Shown here one piece after another: positions 41,338 through 49,592 of a DNA stretch of 49,592 nucleotides. A program made the translations under genes and the position numbers. How positions within the stretch are numbered: the first letter of the stretch is position 1; each line of letters starts with the position of its first letter. This DNA comes from a virus. The DNA lies in IMG/VR virus record IMGVR_UViG_3300028883_000062, positions 1-49,592 of that record, one strand, 5' to 3'. The notes below the pieces were generated by a model, which saw nothing but the letters and a program-made list of their open reading frames with translations, made no database searches and had not been told where the DNA came from.

Positions 41338-42147
41338 TTAGTCGAGATCATCCACCGGCCACTTGGAACGACCAATGTGTGCCCGATAACTGAAGCCTTC
41401 GGCCTTGAGTCTGACCGTTCCCATCGCAGCCGAATTCTGCAAGATCACAGCCAGGCGTTCGCCCTTTGCTACTGCATGAGGTTCGGTTGCAGGAGTAGTT
41501 TCAGCAGGGTAGGCAACCTGAGCGGTCGTCGCGCCAGCCGTGAATGTTTTCAACAGTCTCTTGGTTCCATCGTCGTCATTACATGCGTACACCAACAGCG
41601 AGGACGTGCCAGAGCCGTAGGTGGACTTTGCAATAACGCGAGTGAGGACGTGTACGACACCGTGATCCGTGAAATGCAGATCTTGGTGGTCAAACGCCCA
41701 GGTCATACCTGCGACGATATACTTTGAATCGCTATCATCGGTCAGGACTTCGTAGCCACCATCGATAGTACAATCACCGCCTGTTACCTCGGTGAAATGT
41801 CCGGTCGTGGTCGTGTGCGGATCAGCGTCCGGAAGGGCGCCAACGAGCACACACCGCCAGTTATCAGACGAATTGATCTTCATCTGTAACGAGTGGTAGT
41901 CAGTAATGTCGGCAGACACGTCAATAACGCCAAGCCCGCCGGCATCGAGTTTTGTATCAGTATCGGCTACTTCTGAAGAAGCATCACCATGCTTGAAAGT
42001 GATGTCGCCCGTGGAAGCAATATCAATGATACCGCTCGCCTCGTCGCCGATGTACATGATACGCATGAGGACAGATTTGTCGTCCGCGAAATCCACGGAG
42101 AACATTTTTCTTTCCTCGAACGGTACTTCGCAAGGGGAAGGATACAT
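41338..42147 (-). CDS. Putative capsid-associated protein
   Basis: This 269-residue beta-rich protein directly follows the major capsid gene and lacks a signal peptide. Strands such as HVLTRVIAKSTYG, SSLLVYACNDDDG and LAVILQNSAAMGTVRL suggest a beta-sandwich. A decoration, head-fibre or capsid-stabilising role is likely from position only. AGGAGA precedes the ATG. The hairpin at 41283-41312 lies after its stop. Confidence 0.6.
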   Translation of the reverse strand: MYPSPCEVPFEERKMFSVDFADDKSVLMRIMYIGDEASGIIDIASTGDITFKHGDASSEVADTDTKLDAGGLGVIDVSADITDYHSLQMKINSSDNWRCVLVGALPDADPHTTTTGHFTEVTGGDCTIDGGYEVLTDDSDSKYIVAGMTWAFDHQDLHFTDHGVVHVLTRVIAKSTYGSGTSSLLVYACNDDDGTKRLLKTFTAGATTAQVAYPAETTPATEPHAVAKGERLAVILQNSAAMGTVRLKAEGFSYRAHIGRSKWPVDDLD

Positions 42148-42156
42148 GTTATTCTC

Positions 42157-43353
42157 CTAGAATTTCAGGCCTTTGACAACGCCGAATCGTTCCTCACCAA
42201 AGAACTCCCAACCGAACTCACCAAAGATGTGTCCGGCTTCCTGGTCGATTCCTTGAGCCTTGCGATCCAACGGCACATAGCCGATTTCACGGTTCTTGGT
42301 TCCGATCAGAGGCCGATAGTCGATACCAGTGGTCGGCAGGAGGAACATGTACCCCGCGAGGTTCATTTCCATCCCAAGCAGATCACACTCGAGCAGGGCA
42401 TAACGCCCGGCTCCCGGCACCACGATTGCGCTGATGTCGATACCGTCTGCGGTCAAATTCTGATCGTACTGCACTTTCGGGAAAGCCATCGTGTTGATCG
42501 TCTGAATGATTTCATTCGACGTAACGATAGCCCCCGGGCCTTTGTAATACTTGCGCCATTCGGCGATAATATCCCAAAGGTCCATCCGGGTAAGAAAACC
42601 ATCGACCGAGAACACGTTTGTCGTGATGTAGTCCTCGAGGCCCGTTGCGGCGTGCATCGGGTACGTGTAGGTCGAGGTATCTGAAACACCGCCAGAAAAG
42701 AGGGCCGCCGCTTCGAGCTGTGAGGACGACTGTTCCCAGGCATCCGTAAGCGAGGTAGCGAAGGCATCTCCTTCGACGGTTTTGACTGCGGCCTTCGTTC
42801 CGGTCATTTCAACCGGGAAGTCGCAGATCGAGGTATTGAATGACACATAGCCCGGTTCCTGCTGCGCGCCCTTTGTCATGGTCGCACCTTCAGGCGGGTT
42901 AGGTGACAGGATTACACACCAGTCGCCATTCTTCAAGAGCGGCGTTCCCGATGTGCCGAAGTTGCGGTCTACCGCAGCCGACACATGAGCGCTGGCGAAA
43001 TCGGCCTTAAACAGAATGACTTCGCCCGAGGGCGTTCTCACTCTGGAATACTGCGCGAGTCGCTTTGCACCGTTGTTGAAAGTAAGCGAGCTGGTACCCT
43101 GGGAGCTTTCGGTCGCCCCGGTAAACTGCACCATATTGGGAAGGTACGATTTCTCGAGGTGGCCAAATTTCTGATCCACAGTCGGACGATAGCGAGCGTT
43201 GCGCATGAGCCACGTCAAGAGCTGGTGCTCCATCGGATTGTAGCGCCACATTTCGCGACCGATTTCAAACGGCGTATTCGGGTCAATCGAAATAGCCGTG
43301 TAGTCTGCGGTATCAGAAACGCCCAGGAGCTGCGTTACTTGATTCGGTAACAT
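42157..43353 (-). CDS. Major capsid protein
   Basis: This 398-residue protein is placed after the scaffold and before the adaptor, and its length fits an HK97-fold capsid protein. It has a helix near the N-terminus (NPMEHQLLTWLMRNARYRPT), an extended beta loop, and helices typical of the A domain (GFLTRMDLWDIIAEWRKYYK, IVTSNEIIQTINTM). The call depends mainly on gene order and length. There is no signal peptide. GGGAGT precedes the ATG. Confidence 0.8.
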   Translation of the reverse strand: MLPNQVTQLLGVSDTADYTAISIDPNTPFEIGREMWRYNPMEHQLLTWLMRNARYRPTVDQKFGHLEKSYLPNMVQFTGATESSQGTSSLTFNNGAKRLAQYSRVRTPSGEVILFKADFASAHVSAAVDRNFGTSGTPLLKNGDWCVILSPNPPEGATMTKGAQQEPGYVSFNTSICDFPVEMTGTKAAVKTVEGDAFATSLTDAWEQSSSQLEAAALFSGGVSDTSTYTYPMHAATGLEDYITTNVFSVDGFLTRMDLWDIIAEWRKYYKGPGAIVTSNEIIQTINTMAFPKVQYDQNLTADGIDISAIVVPGAGRYALLECDLLGMEMNLAGYMFLLPTTGIDYRPLIGTKNREIGYVPLDRKAQGIDQEAGHIFGEFGWEFFGEERFGVVKGLKF

Positions 43354-43384
43354 GGGTTACTCCCATAATTACAGTATTGTGAAG

Positions 43385-44269
43385 CTAAATGCCTTGCCCT
43401 TTCTGGTACATGAAGGCGAGGGCCTGGCCTAGCTTCTGTCTTGCTTCCTGTTGTTTGGTCGGATCAGTATGAGCAGTAGCACCACTGCTCATGCCGGCCT
43501 CCTGCATTTTCTTGGCCATATCAGCCTCGGCCTTTTCATAACCGCGCTTATATTCGGCCTCGCCAACTTCAGCAATACGCTGTCCCCGCACCGCGAAATG
43601 CAACAGCTCGTTGAAGGGCATAACTTTTGCCATGACCTTCATGTTGGTTAGTTTGCGATCTTCTGCGAGATCGTCCCAATCCTGGTGTCGTTGCTGCAAC
43701 TGCGTTTCGAGGGCCATATCTGCGAACGGAGCGATTTTGTTGTCGATCATCTTCTCCAAGTTGACTGACTGATTCGCACCCGCCGCTTCCTCTAAGAGCT
43801 CTCGAGCTTTTTCGGGGTCGGTCGACATCATATTAAGTAGCTGTGCAGGGTCAAGTTGGGGCTCTTTCGGATTGTCACCGGCTGCTTTCAGGTCAACCTT
43901 GAACTGCTTGGCCAGGTTCGCGATCATTTCTTTGGGATCAGAAGCCAGCGCTTCCTGCAATTTCTTGTAGTCGCTGAGTTTGTTCCCTTGATCGCCCACC
44001 TTCGCCTTCAATGCCTCATGCGCCTTCTTCAGCTCGTCTGATGCTTTGGAGGTTTCGGCGTGCTTCTTGGCCATTTCATTAGCCCATGATTTCGCTTCGT
44101 TCAAGTCGGCGAATTCGGGAATACCGGGCTCGGGCTGTCTGTCTGATGGCGTGGCAGGAGCTTTGTCACTCCCTGGCGTAGCAGACGGAGCAGCCGGGGG
44201 CGCGGCGCCTTCAGGGGCTAAGTCACCCCCTCCACCATCGCCCGCATCGTAGTATCGGTATAGCCACAT
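43385..44269 (-). CDS. Scaffolding protein
   Basis: This 294-residue protein is highly charged and helical, with an Ala/Pro/Gly-rich acidic N-terminus and long coiled-coil stretches (SKASDELKKAHEALKAKVGD, YKKLQEALASDPKEMIANLA). The composition and the place between portal and MCP are typical of scaffolding proteins that shape the procapsid and then leave. The C-terminus is helical (RQKLGQALAFMYQKG), which often binds the capsid shell. Confidence 0.85.
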   Translation of the reverse strand: MWLYRYYDAGDGGGGDLAPEGAAPPAAPSATPGSDKAPATPSDRQPEPGIPEFADLNEAKSWANEMAKKHAETSKASDELKKAHEALKAKVGDQGNKLSDYKKLQEALASDPKEMIANLAKQFKVDLKAAGDNPKEPQLDPAQLLNMMSTDPEKARELLEEAAGANQSVNLEKMIDNKIAPFADMALETQLQQRHQDWDDLAEDRKLTNMKVMAKVMPFNELLHFAVRGQRIAEVGEAEYKRGYEKAEADMAKKMQEAGMSSGATAHTDPTKQQEARQKLGQALAFMYQKGQGI

Positions 44270-44271
44270 GT

Positions 44272-44520
44272 TTAATGTTTCTCCATCTTTGAATGTTTAA
44301 GGGTTTTCTCGAATATCTCTATCTGTTCTTTTAGGCTTTTCCATTTCAGCCACTTTTCCCGCAGGAGCGTGGAAGTCGGATCCTCTAACGCACGAAGATC
44401 CTCGAGCGCTATCTGAGCGCGTTCATTGAGTCGTCGCATCCAGTCCTTGAAGATTGGATTCTTTTTCAACTGCTCAACGTATTCCGGTTCCGGATCGAAT
44501 TTAGACACCACCGGCTTCAT
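44272..44520 (-). CDS. Small hypothetical protein between portal and scaffold
   Basis: This 82-residue helical basic protein (LKKNPIFKDWMRRLNERAQI) is not recognised. It overlaps the 3' end of the portal gene by 20 bases and has GAGAGGA upstream. Small genes at this site are common in T7-like and related podoviruses. Confidence 0.6.
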   Translation of the reverse strand: MKPVVSKFDPEPEYVEQLKKNPIFKDWMRRLNERAQIALEDLRALEDPTSTLLREKWLKWKSLKEQIEIFEKTLKHSKMEKH

Positions 44521-46528
44521 GCTGTCCTCTCATCATATCCGACTCGTCCTGCATCGGGTTCATAGTGCCACGTCGTAACATGGCGGCATCGGCGTTCTTG
44601 CCGTCATGAGCCTTTATGTGTTCTTCAAAATTGAGCTTGTACCGAGTTGGCCAGAGCTGATAGTCCGCGGTCTGTTTCTCCTTCTTGTGAGATACGCTAT
44701 GTTCCCGATCATCATTCTCCGGGCTGATTTCCGGAGTATGCCCCTGAGCGAACATCATGTTTTCGACTTCAGGCGGGATATTGTGCAACTTCTCTCTCGG
44801 GTCGCGAACGAACTTTGTCCAGTTTTTCGGGTCGATCATCTGCCAGAGGCTTGCAAGAATGTTCGGCATGTTGTGTTGCTCCGGCATCATCATCCCGAGC
44901 TCCACACCCTTGAGCATGAGCTGGACGCGCATCTCGATATTCATGGCGAAATCTGCGCCTTTAGGCTCAAAATTCGGCATAGCATGGAAAGCGTAATCTT
45001 CAGGTCGCACCGTGAGCCAGGTTATACCCTCCGGTCCCATGTATTTGAATATCTGCTCTGCTGTCATTAGTCGCTGATTCAGTTTGAATTGCTCCTGATA
45101 GAGCGGTATCAGCGCGTTCGTTTCGTGATTCATCGCGACCACTGCCGCACGCGACACGGTTCCAGACTGCACGAAATTGGCTTCTCGGGCGGTACGGCGA
45201 CCGGACGAGAATTTCCCCATAGCATTATCACCGATGCCACTGGCGAGCTTCATAAACTCGACCTGAAGGCCTAATTCTTCGGTGCCGGTATCTGCTGGTA
45301 TGGATGGCGTAACAAGCGCGGCCAGATCCTTCGGGTTTTTATCGCCCTTCGCGATGAATGTTTTCCCGGGATAGGTACGAGGGCTATCGTCGTCGTGTGA
45401 GTCGAGGTTTTCACTGACAATAGCCATCGGATCTGCGACCCAGTTTTGAAGCTGTCTGCGATTATTGATAATGGCGTTCACATCGAGGGCAGAGCGCTCA
45501 ATACGCTCGAGCAGCCCCATATAGCGATATTCGCCGGGTACCGGGAAGGTGCCCCATAGTTGCAGGGGCCAGCCATCTAGATCCTTACGAGAAATAACCC
45601 AATCGCCGGCGATCTCAACAACATGGTCAGGGGTCCAGTAGCGGACGATTTTCAGGCGGTTCAGCATCCGTCCGGATCCGCGGTCGGCGGGGTCGTCTAC
45701 ATCGTTCTGGACAACCGCAGAGGCCGCATAATCATTGATTGCCTTCTCAATGTTTTTATACTTCCCCCAGGGCCGTTGTTCTGACTGAGCCAGCGCCATG
45801 AGATCGACAATAAGCTCGTTACGCCAGTCGATGAAAAACCCGGAATCGTCGAAGCCGTGTTGCGCGCCCTTATCGTGAGCGCAGTTGAAGAAGTTGATGC
45901 TGCTCAGTTGCGGACGATCGATCGCGAACGGTGTCCATTTCCGTCGCATCTGCGTTTGCTGGTAGGGGAGCTGCATCCCGGCGTAGTCCATCATATCAGA
46001 GGACTGCTGGCGCTCCATGACGTAGCCAGGGCGAACCTTCCAATGCATGTATGTAACCCAATAGTCGAAGCACAGGGAGCCCTGCAACGCCTCATAGACA
46101 GCGAAGCGGTATTTCATTTCCTTTTGCTGCGTCAGCATGTGAGCCGTGATCTTCGCCGCCGCAATTTCATCCTTCCAATGCTGTGCATCCATCCCGAAGT
46201 ATTGAGCTCCGGAGAATAAGATATTGAAAATCTGAGCGCTCGCAGACTCAACGAGGGCCGCTCCTATTGGGAGTGACGTGTTCGAGTAGATCCGTTCGTC
46301 GTCGTCAATTTGTCCGGACGATTGATCTATCACTTCGTCCGAGGGATCAAGGTTCTGGTAGATCCGGAGATATTCTTTGCACCGCTCGAAGTCTTTTGCT
46401 TTATCACCCCGGGCAATCTGGTAATCACCCTGGACGCGCAGCACAACCGCCTCGTCGTCGAGTTGCCTCAACGATATTGATCTATCGCCAGCTCGTCGCT
46501 GTGCTGCTTTTCTCTGCTCATCATCCAC
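44501..46528 (-). CDS. Portal protein
   Basis: This 675-residue protein has the size and features of a podovirus portal: an N-terminal clip/wing section (GDKAKDFERCKEYLRIYQNL), long helices near the channel, and a C-terminal helix-rich tail. It lies between TerL and scaffold, as expected. Start: GTG 46528 with AAAGGTGG about five bases upstream is preferred; GTG 46537 would overlap the terminase stop by seven bases. The dodecamer forms the DNA channel at one vertex. Confidence 0.85.
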   Translation of the reverse strand: MDDEQRKAAQRRAGDRSISLRQLDDEAVVLRVQGDYQIARGDKAKDFERCKEYLRIYQNLDPSDEVIDQSSGQIDDDERIYSNTSLPIGAALVESASAQIFNILFSGAQYFGMDAQHWKDEIAAAKITAHMLTQQKEMKYRFAVYEALQGSLCFDYWVTYMHWKVRPGYVMERQQSSDMMDYAGMQLPYQQTQMRRKWTPFAIDRPQLSSINFFNCAHDKGAQHGFDDSGFFIDWRNELIVDLMALAQSEQRPWGKYKNIEKAINDYAASAVVQNDVDDPADRGSGRMLNRLKIVRYWTPDHVVEIAGDWVISRKDLDGWPLQLWGTFPVPGEYRYMGLLERIERSALDVNAIINNRRQLQNWVADPMAIVSENLDSHDDDSPRTYPGKTFIAKGDKNPKDLAALVTPSIPADTGTEELGLQVEFMKLASGIGDNAMGKFSSGRRTAREANFVQSGTVSRAAVVAMNHETNALIPLYQEQFKLNQRLMTAEQIFKYMGPEGITWLTVRPEDYAFHAMPNFEPKGADFAMNIEMRVQLMLKGVELGMMMPEQHNMPNILASLWQMIDPKNWTKFVRDPREKLHNIPPEVENMMFAQGHTPEISPENDDREHSVSHKKEKQTADYQLWPTRYKLNFEEHIKAHDGKNADAAMLRRGTMNPMQDESDMMRGQHEAGGV

Positions 46529-46530
46529 AA

Positions 46531-48309
46531 TTACCACCTTTGCCTAACAATTCCGATAGTCCGTCCGGTACCACGCTGCCTGATCTTTTTCGTCCTCATT
46601 TTGAAGGCTTTTTGTCCACTCACGTTCGGGATATACCGGAAGGTGTTACAGATCACATGCCGGCCAGCATCGCCACCATGATCGTAGGTGCCATCTTTTT
46701 CATACTTCCCCTCATGTACCCCTCTCATGCGGTCGCCTGAAGCGTGTGTTGGCCAGTGAAGCCCACCACCAAAGACTTTGATTCCATACTCGCAGCGAGG
46801 ATGAAAGACAATCGATGGTTCGCCATTGGGGAGCACTTCGCAGAATTGACCGATCATAAATTCGGTTGAATCAGAAAGGCCGAGCTTCCGCGAATAACAT
46901 CGGAGGCCTCGGGATTGCATGATTTTGATTGAGGTATTGAGATCCTTATCGGAGGTCGTTTCTCGCTGCTGGTGGCCGGCCGGGTCTACGTAGTTACGAA
47001 TATCGTTATAGTCCCAGGCCTCCGGGTATCGCCCTTTTATCACTTCAACTATGCGGTCAGCGAGCGCATAGGTGTTTGAATTTGTTTTTATGACTTCATC
47101 GAGGAACCGGAGCTGCTTGGCGTTAAAGTCCTCAAATTCGACGAATTGACACAGGAAGGCCACCGCGAAGCCGACACCGAAGTCAACTCCATTGACCAGG
47201 CCATAGCGTTTGTCGTACTTTTTGGCTCTGACATGCGATTCCTCGGACCAGTTATGTATGACCGGGAGCCCTTCAAACGTGTCATAACTGATTTCGTACT
47301 CGCGCATCCAGCGCTCTTGGCTCTTGATCCGCTTCTTTTCAGCCTTGATCCATTCGCGACCGGCCTCAGTTTCCGGTGACTTCATAGGGTCTGCGGAGTA
47401 ATGGATCCTGAGACAATGCGTTTCATCGACCGTCTGCCAGTATTCCATACCGGGCATAGCCGAAAGCAGCACTTCCAGAGGATAGCCCCAAAATTCAGCA
47501 TGGGACATATCGAGGATCTTCTTTTCAATCCACCATCGAGCTGCTTCAGCGCTCAAGCCTTCGGGGGCTTTGAACGGAGGATCAAGGATTTCTCGGGAGT
47601 CCTTTAGGTTCGGTCCCTTTGGTTTCCCCGTAAATGGATCAATGGCGTAAAGTGTCTCCCAGGCGAATGTATGGCCGTTTGGCGTACCTTGAGCGAAGTA
47701 ACGGCCACCACCGGAGAGGGTGGGAGCTGCGGCGCCATAGGAGTCCTCAGCCTTCGTCTGGTGATTGATCTCGTCCGAAAAGATGTTCGTACACGTGTGC
47801 ATACGAAGAATGTCGGGGCCCATCGGAATACCGCGTAGGCGGGAGAATATAGACGGGAAGTAGATCTCGTCGGCGGTTCCGCTCTGTCCTGCGACACGTT
47901 TTGGCTGAGGCAGATCCAGAGGCCAGATTTCGGTTAAACAGTCGTAAATGTGCCGACATCGATCGACGACATCTTGCGCGTCCTCGTCCTTTTTGGATTG
48001 GATGATATTCAGGCGGTTCCGGTGAAAGATGGTGTCCCATAGCATGAACGCGGCCATGCGCCAGGTCATCATTACTTGTCGGCTTTTCTCCGTGAACAGA
48101 ACATCGGGGATCTCCTGCACCACGCGGCAGAAAATACGATCGAGGGCTCTGGCCGGCACGACCTTTTTGGAGGTTCGGGCATCGTGAGAATCGAGCGTGC
48201 GAACGAAATAGCGCCAGAAATACCAGAAATCGCCCGTAGCGATCGCTGCGAGCTCCCGGTACTGCTTGATCTCTAAATCAGCCTGCTTGTCTGTTTTCGT
48301 CTGGCTCAA
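46531..48309 (-). CDS. Terminase large subunit
   Basis: This 592-residue protein has the ATPase domain with the deviant Walker A KSRQVMMTW at 75-83 and the Walker B NIFSDE with Asp179 and Glu180, a C-motif-like FAQGTPNGHT region, and a RNase H-like nuclease domain starting with GVDFGVGF (Asp376) and a later YVDPAGH block. It drives ATP-dependent packaging and cuts concatemers. The TTG at 48309 has GGAG eight bases upstream and lies inside the end of the small subunit candidate. Confidence 0.92.
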   Translation of the reverse strand: MSQTKTDKQADLEIKQYRELAAIATGDFWYFWRYFVRTLDSHDARTSKKVVPARALDRIFCRVVQEIPDVLFTEKSRQVMMTWRMAAFMLWDTIFHRNRLNIIQSKKDEDAQDVVDRCRHIYDCLTEIWPLDLPQPKRVAGQSGTADEIYFPSIFSRLRGIPMGPDILRMHTCTNIFSDEINHQTKAEDSYGAAAPTLSGGGRYFAQGTPNGHTFAWETLYAIDPFTGKPKGPNLKDSREILDPPFKAPEGLSAEAARWWIEKKILDMSHAEFWGYPLEVLLSAMPGMEYWQTVDETHCLRIHYSADPMKSPETEAGREWIKAEKKRIKSQERWMREYEISYDTFEGLPVIHNWSEESHVRAKKYDKRYGLVNGVDFGVGFAVAFLCQFVEFEDFNAKQLRFLDEVIKTNSNTYALADRIVEVIKGRYPEAWDYNDIRNYVDPAGHQQRETTSDKDLNTSIKIMQSRGLRCYSRKLGLSDSTEFMIGQFCEVLPNGEPSIVFHPRCEYGIKVFGGGLHWPTHASGDRMRGVHEGKYEKDGTYDHGGDAGRHVICNTFRYIPNVSGQKAFKMRTKKIRQRGTGRTIGIVRQRW

Positions 48310-48850
48310 CGGTGAACTCCGCAGGAATAGCGTTTGCGTCCCGTTCTCGTATCGCTTCGTGGTGTGCTCTTATGGTTGCAACGACTTCGGGCGAATAGCC
48401 GACCGTGTGCGTCGTTTTTTTGTTTATGTCAAGTTTCGTCGGGGCGATCATGCCCGGGGTGAGCTTGCAGATCAGATTGACAGCCAGCATCCGTAGCTTA
48501 TGATCCGGGCCGAGATCCACTATTTCGCATCCGTTACCATCGCGTCCGTTCATGGCGAACTTCTTTTTGGCGTGGAGCGCGTCGCGAAGCGTTTCTGCAA
48601 GTTTGTCCAGATCTACGTTATTTCGGTAAAGAGCATCCCCTAGAAACCCGCCGATTCTCTGCTGGACGACTTCAGCCTTTTGGAAAGGCTCGGGGGCCAT
48701 AAGTTGCGCCACCTGGTCGAGCGACATCTGACCCGACTGAATAATCATTCGGATTATCTCTTGCTTCGGCTCAGGCAGTTTCCCGAATTCTTTCGTCTGC
48801 GTGATCGAGAGATTCTTCGGCGCGTTCTGAATTTCTTCGGGTGTTGGCAT
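48278..48850 (-). CDS. Putative terminase small subunit
   Basis: This 190-residue protein precedes TerL and overlaps it by 32 bases. Its N-terminal half has a helical section (KQEIIRMIIQSGQMSLDQVA) that could be a helix-turn-helix, and its C-terminus is charged. No family assignment is secure; position is the main evidence. Start ATG 48850 with GAGGAGG is preferred over 48868 and 48886. Confidence 0.6.
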   Translation of the reverse strand: MPTPEEIQNAPKNLSITQTKEFGKLPEPKQEIIRMIIQSGQMSLDQVAQLMAPEPFQKAEVVQQRIGGFLGDALYRNNVDLDKLAETLRDALHAKKKFAMNGRDGNGCEIVDLGPDHKLRMLAVNLICKLTPGMIAPTKLDINKKTTHTVGYSPEVVATIRAHHEAIRERDANAIPAEFTVEPDENRQAG

Positions 48851-48942
48851 GTCAGTAAGCCTCCTCATGGGATAGGCATACGACACGCCTTTTAATAGTG
48901 CAAGGGGTTTATGTTGTTGTGGTGTGGGTTCTTACAGAGCAG

Positions 48943-49416
48943 TTAGAATTGTCGTTGAGGCCCGGGTTTCTTTCTTTTCAGGAGCCCGATAGTTACATAA
49001 AATCTTCGTATCGACCCTTTATCGCCGTACCAATGTATGTTTTCGGCAAAGACCTCATATCCCTTCTCTCTCATAAGATCTCTGACACGCTTCGCCTGGA
49101 CGATTTTGGTTTGAACTCGGACTTTTGCGTTCACACAGTCGGTTCTTGGGATGAAGCAATACGTGACCCTGACCGGTCTGTATTGCGGTTGACGCTTGTA
49201 ACCCCTTCTGTATCGGTGTAATAGCTTCTGGACCCAAATGTACTGCGTATATTTGCCCGGGCGTTTCCCGGGGTCTTGAACTGGACTTGAGATTTTGATT
49301 ATCATACCTGCCTCGAGTGGATATTTCGAGGTGAATGGCTGGCCAAAGAGATTCGGGGGGAGTTTGCGCGGCTTTTCCTCGAAACTGGACGGCGGGATTG
49401 ATTTCTTGATCCTCAT
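48943..49416 (-). CDS. Hypothetical basic protein
   Basis: This 157-residue, very basic protein (VQKLLHRYRRGYKRQPQYRP, RRFYVTIGLLKRKKPGPQRQ) is not recognised. It could bind nucleic acid. GAAGGTG precedes the ATG. It lies upstream of the terminase genes in the same direction, with a short gap (48851-48942). Confidence 0.55.
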   Translation of the reverse strand: MRIKKSIPPSSFEEKPRKLPPNLFGQPFTSKYPLEAGMIIKISSPVQDPGKRPGKYTQYIWVQKLLHRYRRGYKRQPQYRPVRVTYCFIPRTDCVNAKVRVQTKIVQAKRVRDLMREKGYEVFAENIHWYGDKGSIRRFYVTIGLLKRKKPGPQRQF

Positions 49417-49499
49417 GTTGTCACCTTCAGATATAAGTCAGGGCAGGCGGCGTGTACTGCCACCGCCCGCCCATACTCCGCGAGGGCATCACGCGGTCG

Positions 49500-49592
49500 C
49501 TACTTCTTTTCCTTGTCCTTCTTCTTGTCGGACGGCTCCGGCTCACCGACGATCGTATGTGGCGCCGGCTCGTCAACCGGCTCGTCAACCGG
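49500..49592 (-). CDS. C-terminal fragment of an unknown protein (truncated at window edge)
   Basis: The last 30 residues of a protein read from the window edge: two PVDE units, then an acidic Pro-rich piece and a Lys-rich end (SDKKKDKEKK), with a stop at 49502-49500. The rest lies beyond the window. Codon pattern and frame continuity support coding; the function is unknown. Confidence 0.5.
   Translation of the reverse strand, partial: PVDEPVDEPAPHTIVGEPEPSDKKKDKEKK

Noticed and set aside
1-49592. tRNA, rRNA, integrase, transposase or phage RNA polymerase genes
   Set aside because: I looked for cloverleaf patterns, catalytic motifs and inverted-repeat flanked elements and found none that I could support.

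Overview
This window is almost entirely the genome of a tailed, podovirus-like phage that probably infects a Gram-negative bacterium. The evidence is a complete head and short-tail gene order (TerS candidate, TerL, portal, scaffold, major capsid protein, adaptor, nozzle, internal virion proteins, tail spikes) with no tape measure or contractile sheath gene. The Gram-negative host is inferred from Sec signal peptides and from an outer-membrane beta-barrel-like protein with a C-terminal Trp. No host chromosomal genes, integrase, rRNA or tRNA were recognised.

Layout. (1) 1-634: gene-free, repeat-rich GC region with inverted and direct repeats, a candidate control, origin or parS region. (2) 635-6419, plus strand: a tightly packed, often ATGA-coupled run of small genes (DUF2958, several unknowns, three tiny membrane proteins), a ParB-like protein without ParA, and a tandem ribbon-helix-helix-like protein. 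It ends at a bidirectional terminator at 6455-6490. (3) 6528-17063, minus strand: the early or replication-recombination operon, read leftward from a good sigma70-type promoter at 17092-17120. It starts with an AbrB-like regulator and continues with a Cas4/RecB-like Fe-S nuclease, a candidate single-strand annealing protein, an SMC/RecF-like ATPase, a stand-alone Phg_2220_C replication protein, a RusA resolvase, a YopX-like protein and many small unknowns. (4) 17064-17825: divergent control region, one small zinc-ribbon gene on the plus strand, and a 395-base intergenic region with nested inverted repeats and the terminator of the late operon. (5) 17826-49592, minus strand: the late operon, read leftward, with packaging and head genes (48850 to 40813), adaptor and tail (40813 to 36119), internal virion proteins including a 2023-residue polyvalent ParB-containing protein (36118 to 28428), spikes and putative receptor-binding proteins (28142 to 20171), and lysis genes (20166 to about 18317), ending in the beta-barrel protein.

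The most striking observation is that the tail and fibre proteins carry Sec-type signal peptides: the second adaptor-like protein, the nozzle, a small secreted protein, both beta-helix spikes and both tandem putative receptor-binding proteins. The packaging, capsid, portal, scaffold, first adaptor and internal virion proteins do not. The split follows the likely position in the virion (inside versus outside), and the exported nozzle and spike proteins also contain many cysteines. This suggests that the tail is exported to, or matured in, the periplasm separately from the head. I know of no tailed phage for which this is described.
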